This document shows positions 1 to 5,653 of a stretch of DNA of 5,693 nt, piece by piece. How positions within the stretch are numbered: the stretch's first letter is position 1; each line of letters starts with the position of its first letter. The stretch lies in the NCBI GenBank assembly GCA_030146385.1, contig JASLBX010000071.1, forward strand, positions 1-5,693, read 5' to 3'. The translations under genes and the position numbers were made by a program. The notes below the pieces were generated by a model. That model ran no database searches, was not told the DNA's origin, and worked only from the letters and a program-made list of their open reading frames with translations. Origin of the DNA: Jiangellaceae bacterium. GTDB lineage: Bacteria > Actinomycetota > Actinomycetes > Jiangellales > Jiangellaceae.

Positions 1-86
1 GGTGCGCTCGCCCACCTCGTCCACGCGCTCCACGGATTGCTGTGCCGCGCGAACACCGCCCGCTTGAGCCTCCGCCAGTCCTCCAT
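1..86 (-). CDS. 5' end of a DUF6653-like protein (partial)
   Basis: The first 28 codons of a gene that continues beyond the left edge of the window. The ATG at 84-86 is preceded by AAGGAG (93-98 on the plus strand as ctcctt) at a 6-nt spacing, which is a strong ribosome binding site and fixes the start. The peptide begins MEDWRRLKRAVFARHSNP and continues with WSAWTRWAS. The block RHSNPWSxWTR is what I recall from the N-terminus of the DUF6653 family, small actinobacterial proteins of unknown function with predicted membrane segments. That assignment comes from memory of the motif, not a search. The remainder of the protein, including any membrane helices, is outside the window. The gene is co-directional with the hydrolase but separated from it by more than 500 nt and a hairpin, so it is probably an independent unit. 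Confidence 0.68.
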   Translation of the reverse strand, partial: MEDWRRLKRAVFARHSNPWSAWTRWASA

Positions 87-613
87 CGACGGCTCCTTCC
101 CGCCCTGCTTCCTGGTCGTGTATCACTCTGGGTCCTGCTCCCATGTGCCGTCGGGTGCATAGAACCTCATGGGCACAACGGCGTGTCGACCTCCCGCCCA
201 ACGTAGCTGACCGTCATGTCTCTGACATGAGCCCCAGGTCAAGTTCGATCCCGTCGACAACCGACCCCAGGTCATCGAGAACGGATCGCCCTTGGGGGGC
301 GTGCTTCTGGTACGGGCCAAGCGATCTACGCGGAGATGCGACCCCACGATCCGCGCTTGGCGGCGCGCCAACTCGTCCGACCATGCCGCGGATAGGTAAG
401 CGAGCGACCGGCGGTGGGCCCACTCGAAGATGCGTCTTTTCGCCGCCTGTGGACGCCGACCGCGACCTCGGCACCCATATCAAGAGCAGGCGCTGATCGC
501 GTGGTCCGACAACGGGCCCGAGATGACCGCCATCTATCAGCGTGCCGTTGTGAAGTCGGCGGCGCCAGCAGTTGCTGACATCTGACTCACCGCCCGCCGC
601 GGCACGGCCGAGT
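87..613. other. Gene-poor stretch with degenerate sequence
   Basis: No reading frame here has a convincing start, ribosome binding site and protein-like composition together. The frames that stay open (143-496 plus, 123-371 and 214-639 minus) are rich in Arg, Pro and Ser and overlap each other, as expected for chance open frames in GC-rich DNA. The only recognisable trace is a short transposase-like peptide near 469-522 on the plus strand, listed separately. The promoter of the partial gene starting at 86 must lie in the left part, but I see no clear -10/-35 pair. The stretch is best read as intergenic DNA with remnants of decayed mobile DNA. Confidence 0.5.
469..522 (+). pseudogene. Transposase (rve/integrase-core) fragment
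   Basis: In plus frame 1 the translation at 487-522 reads QALIAWSDNGPE followed by MT. The (A)WSDNGPxM block is the region around the second catalytic Asp of DDE integrase-core (rve) transposases, where actinobacterial IS3-type enzymes typically have AWSDNGPQM or similar. Downstream the resemblance is lost immediately (A-IYQRAVVKSAAP) and a stop follows at about 556. Upstream the residues are arginine/proline rich and unlike the family. No inverted repeats or target duplications were found around it. If real, it is a very short relic of an insertion sequence. The match is only about a dozen residues, so chance similarity is possible. Confidence 0.35.
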
Positions 614-651
614 ACACCGCGACGGGGTCGCCCCACCACCCGTCGCGGTGT
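614..651 (-). terminator. Perfect 13-bp hairpin after the hydrolase gene
   Basis: ACACCGCGACGGG at 614-626 is the exact reverse complement of CCCGTCGCGGTGT at 639-651, with a 12-nt loop (627-638). The hairpin lies 11 nt after the hydrolase stop codon (663-665, minus strand). There is no T tract on either side, so it is not a classical intrinsic terminator; U-less strong hairpins after genes are common in actinomycetes. The symmetric stem could act in both directions. It probably ends the regulator-hydrolase transcript. Confidence 0.7.
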
Positions 652-662
652 GCGAAGCCCGG

Positions 663-1499
663 TCAGGCGGGTTGCCGGACCGAGTCGAAGAAGGAGATCA
701 GCTCTTTGGCGATGGGCTTGGGTGCGACCAGCGGGGCAAAGTGCCCCACGCCCGGTAGTTCGCGGACGTGGGAGTCGCCGACGTGCTGGGCAATGTGCTG
801 GGCCGAATCGGTGAACCAGGTCTTCAGCCGAGTTTGCTGGGCCAGCAGGACCAGAACCGGGGCATCGATCTGTCCGAGCACCTCAGGGTCGGTGGGTTCG
901 GGGCCCTCGTAGGCTATGCCCTGCTGGAGCTCCCGCATCAGCAGCGGCCAGAAGCCTCCTTGCCGTTCGAGGTAGTCCGCATCCAGGGCATCGAACTCGG
1001 TGTCGGTGCAGACATAGCGGTGGAAGATGCGGGCGGCGTCCGTGAGCCGGCCGTCGGCCGCCGCCGCACCCACCTGCTCCACCATGGCGCCTTGACGGGC
1101 GAGTTCGTCCTCACGCATCAAGGGCCACACCGAGGGTTCGAAGGCGGTCACGGCGGTCACGGAGCCACTGTGGGCTGCCGCACCGAGCGCGAGCGAGCCG
1201 CCGTCCGACCAGCCCATGAGGAACACCGGGTCGCCGATGCTGTCGACGAACGCGTTGAAGTCCTCTCGGAAACGCGGGGGCGAGTGGTCCGGGTTGTCGC
1301 CGGACAGTCCTCGACCGCGGAGGCTGGGCCGATAGCAGGTGAACCGGTCGGTGAGGTGGGGCACCAGCGCCTCCCAGGCGATGTCGGGGTCGGCAACCGG
1401 GGGGTGGACCAGTACCAGCGGCGGCCCTTGTCCGCGAACTCTTCCGGCGATCTCGGTGCCGTCTGCGGAGACGGCTCGGTGGATCCGCTCGTCAGTCAT
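663..1499 (-). CDS. Alpha/beta hydrolase
   Basis: A 278-aa cytoplasmic alpha/beta-hydrolase-fold protein with no signal peptide or membrane segment. The nucleophile elbow is G96-W97-S98-D99-G100, giving Ser98 as nucleophile, and the catalytic His is His253 in PGVGHFAP. The N-terminal part has the family pattern: GPPLVLVH at 25-32, then residues 33-34 are PP where most relatives have a Gly after the His of the oxyanion region. A helical cap occupies roughly 125-205. The usual acid after strand 7 is not obvious: the strand APVLVLLA (213-220) is followed by QQT rather than a Gly-x-x-Asp turn, so Glu121 (AFEP, 119-122) is a candidate acid; this is inference. The ATG at 1497-1499 has a perfect AGGAGG (1505-1510) 5 nt upstream. 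It lies 73 nt downstream of the LuxR regulator on the same strand, probably as an operon partner and possible target. The substrate (ester, lactone, epoxide or other) cannot be told. Confidence 0.92.
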   Translation of the reverse strand: MTDERIHRAVSADGTEIAGRVRGQGPPLVLVHPPVADPDIAWEALVPHLTDRFTCYRPSLRGRGLSGDNPDHSPPRFREDFNAFVDSIGDPVFLMGWSDGGSLALGAAAHSGSVTAVTAFEPSVWPLMREDELARQGAMVEQVGAAAADGRLTDAARIFHRYVCTDTEFDALDADYLERQGGFWPLLMRELQQGIAYEGPEPTDPEVLGQIDAPVLVLLAQQTRLKTWFTDSAQHIAQHVGDSHVRELPGVGHFAPLVAPKPIAKELISFFDSVRQPA

Positions 1500-1514
1500 G
1501 GTGGCCTCCTGTCA

Positions 1515-1535
1515 GATTGCTCCGATACAGCAACC
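1515..1535 (-). other. Small hairpin in the regulator-hydrolase gap
   Basis: On the minus strand GGTTGCT (1529-1535), a 7-nt loop and AGCAATC (1515-1521) can form a 7-bp stem with one G-U pair. It ends 4 nt before the AGGAGG ribosome binding site of the hydrolase gene. It could modulate hydrolase translation or mark an operator or processing site, but the stem is short and could be chance. Confidence 0.25.
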
Positions 1536-1572
1536 GTGGCGGACCACCTGAGCGAGAACATCAGCCGGTCGG

Positions 1573-4479
1573 CTACGTCTCACGACCCCGTCGGCTACCG
1601 CTGCCGGGCGTTGCGGCGGGTCGCAGGTCAAGGCGCGCGGCCTGAGCGACCAGCTCGGCGCGGCCGCCGAGGCCGACCTTGGCGTAGACGTGGGAGAGGT
1701 GTTTCTTGACCGTGTGGACGCTGACGAACAGGCGTTCGCCGATTTCGGCGTTGGTATGGCCCTCCGCGACGAGCCGCACGATCTCACGTTCGGTGGGGGT
1801 CAGCGCCGCCCAGCCGACCTGCGGGCGTGCGCGCTCACCCCGCCCGCGGCGCGCGTAGGCGACCGCCTCGTCCAGGGATAGCTGCGCGCCCTCTGCCCAG
1901 CAGGCGTCGGCGTTGTCCGGGTCGAGTCGCGCCCGGGTGGCTGCGGTGTGCCGCTCTGCCCGCTCGGCCTGTAGCGGGAAACGGCCGAGGCCGGTGTCGT
2001 CGTGGAACCGCTCGGCGGCGGCCAGCAGCCGCAGCGCCTGGTCGGGTTGGTCGCGCGCTGCGGTCAGCCAGGCGACCGCCTCCAGTGCTTCTGCCGTACC
2101 AACCCGGTCCCCGGAGTCGGCCAGCACCTCGAGGCCCTTGTGCGTCAGCTCCCACGCGTCCTCGGGGTCGCCAGTGAGATAGGCGAGTCCGATCAGCGCC
2201 CGGCCGAGTGTGAACGGGTAGCGCGGGTCCACTGACAGCTGCCGGCAATGCTCAAGGTGCTCCCTGGCGTCTTCGGGTCGCTGCTCGGTCAGGGCGACCA
2301 ACCCGAGCAGCCACAGCGCCCAGGCCTCGTACAACCGGATACCCCGATCGCGGGCAGTGCGACGCAACGCTTCGGCGGCCCGGCCTGCCTCGCCGGTGTC
2401 GCCCGAGCGGTACGCCACGAGAACGGTCCAGCGGCCAATAGCCAGCTCGAACACGTTCGGCGACAGGGTCCGGGCGTGCAGCAGCGCCTCGGCGTCGGCA
2501 ATATGCTCCCGCGCAGCGTCGATGTCACCCACGAGCAGGTCGGCAGCGGCAAGCACCGCCAGGGCGAAGGCTTCCCAGCCGGGACGATCGATCCGCCGGG
2601 CCCAGGCGATGCCCTGCTGGGTGTGTTCGCGGGCGCGGTGGAGCTCGCCGGAGAACAGCAGATACATTCCTAGCTGGGTGTGTGCGGTCGGGCGGGTGAA
2701 GCTGACCCCGGCGTCCTCGCAGACCGTCACCGTCTGCTCGAGCAGCGCCACACCCTTCCCGAGGGAGCGTCCATCGCAGGCGGTGATACCGGCGAAGGCC
2801 AGGACGATGGCGCGGGTGTCGTCGTCCTCGAGTCGTTCGGCCAGCGCCACCGCCGCGTCAGCGTCGGCGGCGATCGTCTCGCTGCTCGCCAGGCCTGACG
2901 CAAGGCCTGGGTAGGCGCGCAGAGCAAGGCCCAAGGCAAGGATGTCTTCGGTCTTGAGGGTGCGTGCTACCGAGACCGCCCGGTCGGCCAAGCTGTGCGC
3001 CTTCGCGGCATGACCACTGCCGGCCATCACCAGGCTCGCGGTGACAAGCCCCCGGGCCCGGTCGGTGTCGGTGGCTGTCGGGGCGTCCACCGCTGCCCGC
3101 AACCAACGCTCCATCTCCGCGTAGCGGCTCCGGTCGAACCAGAACCGCCGGGTCGGTTCGGCGATATCCAGCACCCCCACCGGACGACCCGAGTCGACCG
3201 CCCATGCCATCGCGGCCCGCAGGTCGGCCAGGTCGGCCGCCAGCCGTGCATTCCACGCCGGGGCGTCGGCGCTGCCCAGCCTGGTCCCCGCACGGTTGGC
3301 CAGCCCGATGAAGAAGTCCAGGTGGCGGTCGCGCACCCGAGCGGGCTCGTCGAGGTCGGCCAGCCGTTCCAGGGCGAACAATCGGATCGTCTCCAACAGC
3401 CGGTAGCGCGCCTGGCCGTCGTGTTCGCTGATCTGAAGCAGCGAACGGTTGGCTAGAGCCGTGATCAGGTCGAGCACCGCCGACTCCTCGATGTTCGGCC
3501 CGGCCACGACCGCCTGCGCAGCCTCGAGATCGAAGGTGCCTGCGAATACCGACAGCCGGGCCAGTGCCAACCGCTCGGCGTCGGCAAGCAGACCAAAGCT
3601 CCACTCCACCGACGCCTCCAGCGTCCGCTGCCGCGTCGGAGCGCCACGAACCCCGCCGGTCAGCAGCCGGAACCGATCTGACAGTCCCGCGGCGATCTGC
3701 CCCACCGACAGCACCCGCGTCCGCGCCGCCGCAAGCTCGACCGCCAGCGGGATCCCGTCCAGGTACCGGCAGATCCGCGCCACCGCCGATGCGTTGTCGT
3801 CGGTGACGGCGAAGCCGGGCCGGACCTGGCGCGCCCGCATCTCGAACAGACGCACGGCGTCCGCCTGCACGATCGCTTCAGCCGACGTTGCCTGCGGGCC
3901 AGGCGCCGACAGTGAGGGGACCTCCCACGTTGTCTCCCCGTCAATCGCCAGGGGCTCGCGGCTGGTCGCCAGCACGGTGTTGTGCCGGCATGACCGCAGC
4001 AGGGCGGCCACCAGTGTCGCGCAGGCCTTGACCAGATGCTCGCAGTTGTCCAAGACCACCAGACCGTGCCAGGCACGCAGCTGGTCGATCAACGTGTCGA
4101 CCAGCGCCCGCCCCGGCTCCTCGCGGACACCGACTGCGTCCGCGACCGCCTGGACGACCGAACTGGGATCGCCCACCCCGGACAGGTCCACCCAACACGC
4201 GCCGTGCCCGAAGGAAGGTGCCACGTCGCGCGCCACCTCGAGCGCCAGCCGGGTCTTCCCGCAGCCACCGGAGCCGGTGAGGGTGACCAGACGCGTCTCC
4301 GCGAGCACTGCAGCAACCTCGGCCCGTTCCTGGTCCCGGCCCACCAGGGCCGAGGTCGCCACGGGCAGCGCAGCCGGTCCATGGACCCCGTGGACGACGC
4401 TCAGCCCGGCGGCCGTGAGCCCGGCGACCGTGCCGTCCACAGCCGCTACACGTTCCACCCCACGCGTCGCGTCTGCCAT
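1573..4479 (-). CDS. Large ATPase-containing LuxR-family transcriptional regulator
   Basis: A 968-aa signal-responsive transcription factor. Counting from the ATG at 4477-4479, a P-loop NTPase module covers about 41-310: Walker A GSGGCGKT at 69-76, Walker B LVVLDNCEH at 140-148, a TSREPL sensor block at 172-177 and DGIPLAVELAAAR at 241-253, as in NB-ARC/STAND-type ATPases. TLEASVEWSF and RLSVFAGTF (about 286-316) are the typical winged-helix-like follow-on. Residues about 370-870 are Ala/Leu-rich helical repeats resembling TPRs, probably the ligand or partner-sensing region. The C-terminal LuxR/GerE HTH spans about 893-952, beginning LTPTEREIVRLVAEG, with recognition helix SVHTVKKHLSHVYAKV. 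The ATG is chosen because GGGGGGA (4486-4492) sits 6 nt upstream; a GTG at 4494 would add 5 residues but overlaps that site. It probably controls the hydrolase gene 73 nt downstream and perhaps itself; no inducer can be inferred. Confidence 0.95.
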   Translation of the reverse strand: MADATRGVERVAAVDGTVAGLTAAGLSVVHGVHGPAALPVATSALVGRDQERAEVAAVLAETRLVTLTGSGGCGKTRLALEVARDVAPSFGHGACWVDLSGVGDPSSVVQAVADAVGVREEPGRALVDTLIDQLRAWHGLVVLDNCEHLVKACATLVAALLRSCRHNTVLATSREPLAIDGETTWEVPSLSAPGPQATSAEAIVQADAVRLFEMRARQVRPGFAVTDDNASAVARICRYLDGIPLAVELAAARTRVLSVGQIAAGLSDRFRLLTGGVRGAPTRQRTLEASVEWSFGLLADAERLALARLSVFAGTFDLEAAQAVVAGPNIEESAVLDLITALANRSLLQISEHDGQARYRLLETIRLFALERLADLDEPARVRDRHLDFFIGLANRAGTRLGSADAPAWNARLAADLADLRAAMAWAVDSGRPVGVLDIAEPTRRFWFDRSRYAEMERWLRAAVDAPTATDTDRARGLVTASLVMAGSGHAAKAHSLADRAVSVARTLKTEDILALGLALRAYPGLASGLASSETIAADADAAVALAERLEDDDTRAIVLAFAGITACDGRSLGKGVALLEQTVTVCEDAGVSFTRPTAHTQLGMYLLFSGELHRAREHTQQGIAWARRIDRPGWEAFALAVLAAADLLVGDIDAAREHIADAEALLHARTLSPNVFELAIGRWTVLVAYRSGDTGEAGRAAEALRRTARDRGIRLYEAWALWLLGLVALTEQRPEDAREHLEHCRQLSVDPRYPFTLGRALIGLAYLTGDPEDAWELTHKGLEVLADSGDRVGTAEALEAVAWLTAARDQPDQALRLLAAAERFHDDTGLGRFPLQAERAERHTAATRARLDPDNADACWAEGAQLSLDEAVAYARRGRGERARPQVGWAALTPTEREIVRLVAEGHTNAEIGERLFVSVHTVKKHLSHVYAKVGLGGRAELVAQAARLDLRPAATPGSGSRRGRET

Positions 4480-4496
4480 AGTGATTCCCCCCACAG

Positions 4497-4502
4497 CCTA
4501 TA
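4497..4502 (-). promoter_or_regulatory. Possible -10 element of the LuxR regulator gene
   Basis: On the minus strand TTTATAGG precedes the regulator start; TATAGG at 4497-4502 is a plausible -10, which would start transcription near 4490 and leave a leader of about 10 nt. No good TTGACA-like -35 is found at 16-18 bp upstream. The AT-rich patch stands out in GC-rich surroundings, which is the main support. Confidence 0.28.
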
Positions 4503-4570
4503 AAGGGTTTCGCTTCCCAGGACATGGCCTTGCTGTTCGTTCCGGAGGAGTTCCATGGTCCGCTCGGCGC

Positions 4571-4582
4571 TTCTTCGAAGAA
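4571..4582. promoter_or_regulatory. Perfect 12-bp palindrome upstream of the LuxR gene
   Basis: TTCTTCGAAGAA is fully self-complementary and lies about 91-103 bp upstream of the regulator's ATG in a 263-bp intergenic region. It is AT-richer than its surroundings. It is a candidate operator for a dimeric regulator, possibly the LuxR protein itself, but nothing in the sequence identifies the binding protein. Confidence 0.3.
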
Positions 4583-4742
4583 CAACTCGCTCAGTGGACC
4601 TTGGCTGGCTTACCTCCCAGCTGCAGGGCATGTAAGAGCGGTTCGGCTTGTCTCCGTGGCTCCCTGTAGGTTCGACATCTTGTCCGTGCGGCTTCGGGGA
4701 TCACCTGAGTTGCTGTTGCTATGAGCTTGTCGATGACAATCA

Positions 4743-5060
4743 CTACAAGCAGGCCTGTGAGGCGTTGGCGAGCACGTCTGGGCGGAGGGTCTCCCGTAGC
4801 GCCCGCACCACGGCGTCGTGCACGCCGATGTCGCGGCGCTGCTCGCCAAGCGCCTCGATGATCAGTGAGCGAGCCATAGTAGAGACCGGGATACCGCGCT
4901 GTTGGGCCAGCGCAGTGAGTGCGTCGAGTTCGTCATAGGCGAGTCGGACCGACAGCACGCTGGCTCGGCCGGGCCGGCTAGGGCGGGCATCGGCGGGGAT
5001 GTCCATGTCCCGGCTGGCCTCGGAAGCTTCGGCTTCGATATCGACGATGTGCTTGTCCAT
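4743..5060 (-). CDS. Ribbon-helix-helix (CopG-like) antitoxin
   Basis: A 105-aa protein, probably the antitoxin and autorepressor of a type II toxin-antitoxin pair. The acidic N-terminus (about 1-30) is followed by a ribbon-helix-helix fold: strand RASVLSVRL at about 32-40, helix A AYDELDALTALAQQRG at 41-56, helix B PVSTMARSLIIEAL at about 58-71, then a helical tail. In this fold the strand pairs in the dimer and contacts operator DNA. The ATG at 5058-5060 is preferred over an in-frame ATG at 5108 because GGGAG (5067-5071) lies 6 nt upstream and the start overlaps the last base of the toxin stop, the usual coupling in such operons. The longer version would add an Arg-rich stretch that is just toxin coding sequence in another frame. 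The partner toxin gene is frameshifted, so this antitoxin appears to be an orphan. Placement of the toxin first is the reverse of the commonest order but known. Confidence 0.85.
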   Translation of the reverse strand: MDKHIVDIEAEASEASRDMDIPADARPSRPGRASVLSVRLAYDELDALTALAQQRGIPVSTMARSLIIEALGEQRRDIGVHDAVVRALRETLRPDVLANASQACL

Positions 5061-5322
5061 CACTGGCTCCCTTCGTATGCGGCGGCGTCCTTCTCGTTGG
5101 CCTTCCAAGCGTTAACGCCCCACAGGTGGCCTTCCTCGACCACGGTGATCACCGTGATGATGAACCCTGCGGTCGGGGAGTAGCCGATGGTGCGGACACT
5201 GCGGCCGGTCTTGCTGGCATAGTCGGGTCGAACATGACCCGCGCCTCGTCGGCCCAGGCAGGATCGATGTCAGTGTCACCGGGCCGGCGGGCCGAGCGGG
5301 TGGCGATGTACTCGCCCCGCAT
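5060..5322 (-). pseudogene. Frameshifted toxin of the RHH-linked toxin-antitoxin pair
   Basis: From the ATG at 5320-5322 the frame reads MRGEYIATRSARRPG through to VMFDP (residue 33), then goes out of frame and stops at 5149. In the neighbouring frame from 5224 the reading resumes as DYASKTGRSVRTIGYSP, then TAGFIITVITVVEEGHLWG and NAWKANEKDA, ending with a TGA at 5060-5062. Adding one C to the CCC run at 5225-5227 restores a single 87-aa protein. I recall this layout (MRGEhIATRxARRPGD near the start, a GYSP block, a hydrophobic strand, GVNxWxAN at the end) from short actinobacterial proteins encoded next to RHH antitoxins, probably small RelE/BrnT-like toxins; the family name is not certain. 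The restored stop overlaps the antitoxin start by one base. A GTG at 5346 is an alternative start that would suit near-leaderless translation. The deletion is either a real inactivation or a sequencing error in a C run. Confidence 0.78.
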
Positions 5323-5356
5323 GCCCCAGTCCGGCGTCGCGCCCACAACTCGAAGT

Positions 5357-5384
5357 CTACTACAAACTACTACACGGGATTCAA
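5357..5384 (-). promoter_or_regulatory. Promoter and operator-like direct repeat of the toxin-antitoxin module
   Basis: On the minus strand GTAGTAGTTTGTAGTAG (5357-5373) is a 7-bp direct repeat with a 3-bp gap, so the copies are 10 bp apart and lie on one face of the helix. RHH repressors bind short repeats spaced this way. TTGAAT at 5379-5384 is a fair -35, and TAGTAG at 5357-5362 a weak -10 at 16-bp spacing, so the repeat would cover the -10 and spacer. Transcription would begin near 5350, a few bases before the GTG at 5346. Autorepression by the antitoxin is inferred. Confidence 0.5.
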
Positions 5385-5419
5385 ACTTGCATGCTTGTGA
5401 ACGCCGCCCAACACGCTTT
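5376..5419 (-). repeat. Decayed second copy of the tRNA-Ser 3' segment
   Basis: CCCAACACGCTTT at 5407-5419 matches 5636-5648 exactly (13 of 13), and GGGATTCAAAC at 5376-5386 matches GGGATTCGAAC at 5610-5620 (10 of 11). The two blocks are in the same order and orientation as in the tRNA-Ser fragment, with a connecting segment 5 nt longer. The T stem no longer pairs, so it is not a functional RNA. It is probably an older attachment-site relic; the -35 of the toxin-antitoxin promoter falls inside it. Confidence 0.45.
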
Positions 5420-5477
5420 GCGGGCGTGCGCCTGCTTGGGCGAAGCGGTCATTTCGAACTGGAGTGGACGCTGAAGA

Positions 5478-5491
5478 ACGTCCGCGGACGT
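5478..5491. promoter_or_regulatory. Perfect 14-bp palindrome
   Basis: ACGTCCGCGGACGT is fully self-complementary and lies in the gene-free stretch 5420-5599 between the two tRNA-Ser-like segments. It could be a protein binding site; there is no adjacent gene to assign it to. No promoter is evident next to it. Confidence 0.25.
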
Positions 5492-5517
5492 CGGTACGGC
5501 GGCCAACCGGGCCGCAA

Positions 5518-5541
5518 CTGAGACTGAAACTGAGACCGAAG
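5518..5541 (+). repeat. Hexamer tandem repeat
   Basis: The sequence runs CTGAGA, CTGAAA, CTGAGA, CCGAAG, four tandem hexamers of which the first and third are identical. Viewed differently, ACTGAGAC occurs twice (5517-5524 and 5529-5536) at a 12-bp period. It lies 59 bp from the tRNA-Ser fragment, a distance at which arm-type sites of tyrosine recombinases may occur, but this is speculation. Confidence 0.35.
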
Positions 5542-5599
5542 GGCATCTTGCCTGACGCCTGATTCGGTGTCGAGGCCGTGTTTCCGCTGGTCAGAGGGG

Positions 5600-5653
5600 C
5601 GGAGGATGCGGGATTCGAACCCGCGAGGGGTTGCCCCCAACACGCTTTCCAAG
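5600..5653 (-). other. tRNA-Ser(GGA) 3' fragment, probable attachment site
   Basis: On the minus strand the anticodon loop TTGGAAA (5646-5652, anticodon GGA at 5648-5650) is followed by the 3' anticodon stem GCGTG, a long class II variable arm (TTGGGGGCAACCCC), a perfect T arm GCGGG-TTCGAAT-CCCGC (5608-5624), the acceptor strand ATCCTCC (5601-5607) and discriminator G (5600). CCA is not encoded. A complete tRNA-Ser of about 88-90 nt would end near 5689, but 5654-5693 contains no GGAGGAT acceptor partner or D arm, and the 5' anticodon stem (CAGAC) no longer pairs with GCGTG at two positions. The gene is therefore truncated at the anticodon loop, a known crossover region for tyrosine-integrase elements. 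Given this polarity, the element would lie beyond 5653 (to the right) and ancestral flank to the left. Confidence 0.75.

Noticed and set aside
123..639. Overlapping open frames on both strands between 123 and 639
   Set aside because: None has a ribosome binding site with a recognisable protein; composition fits chance open frames in GC-rich intergenic DNA.
768..1709. A 313-codon open frame on the plus strand
   Set aside because: It is antisense to the alpha/beta hydrolase and the end of the regulator; the opposite strand has motifs, ribosome binding sites and codon bias.
4520..4543. GGAAC (4539-4543) followed 15 nt later by GTCC on the minus strand, resembling an ECF sigma promoter
   Set aside because: The -10 part is too weak and a five-base -35 match is common in such DNA; not supportable without transcription start data.
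4446..4631. A 61-codon minus-strand frame overlapping the regulator start
   Set aside because: No ribosome binding site at its starts and no recognisable motif; it overlaps the regulator's promoter region and first codons in another frame.
3449..4669. A 406-codon open frame on the plus strand
   Set aside because: It lies antisense to the well-supported LuxR regulator, and is a Ser/Arg/Ala/Pro-rich translation typical of the opposite strand of GC-rich genes, with no domain motif.
5112..5348. A 78-codon minus-strand frame over the toxin gene
   Set aside because: His/Arg/Pro-rich third frame; the two other frames together give a coherent toxin-like protein that runs through the same bases.
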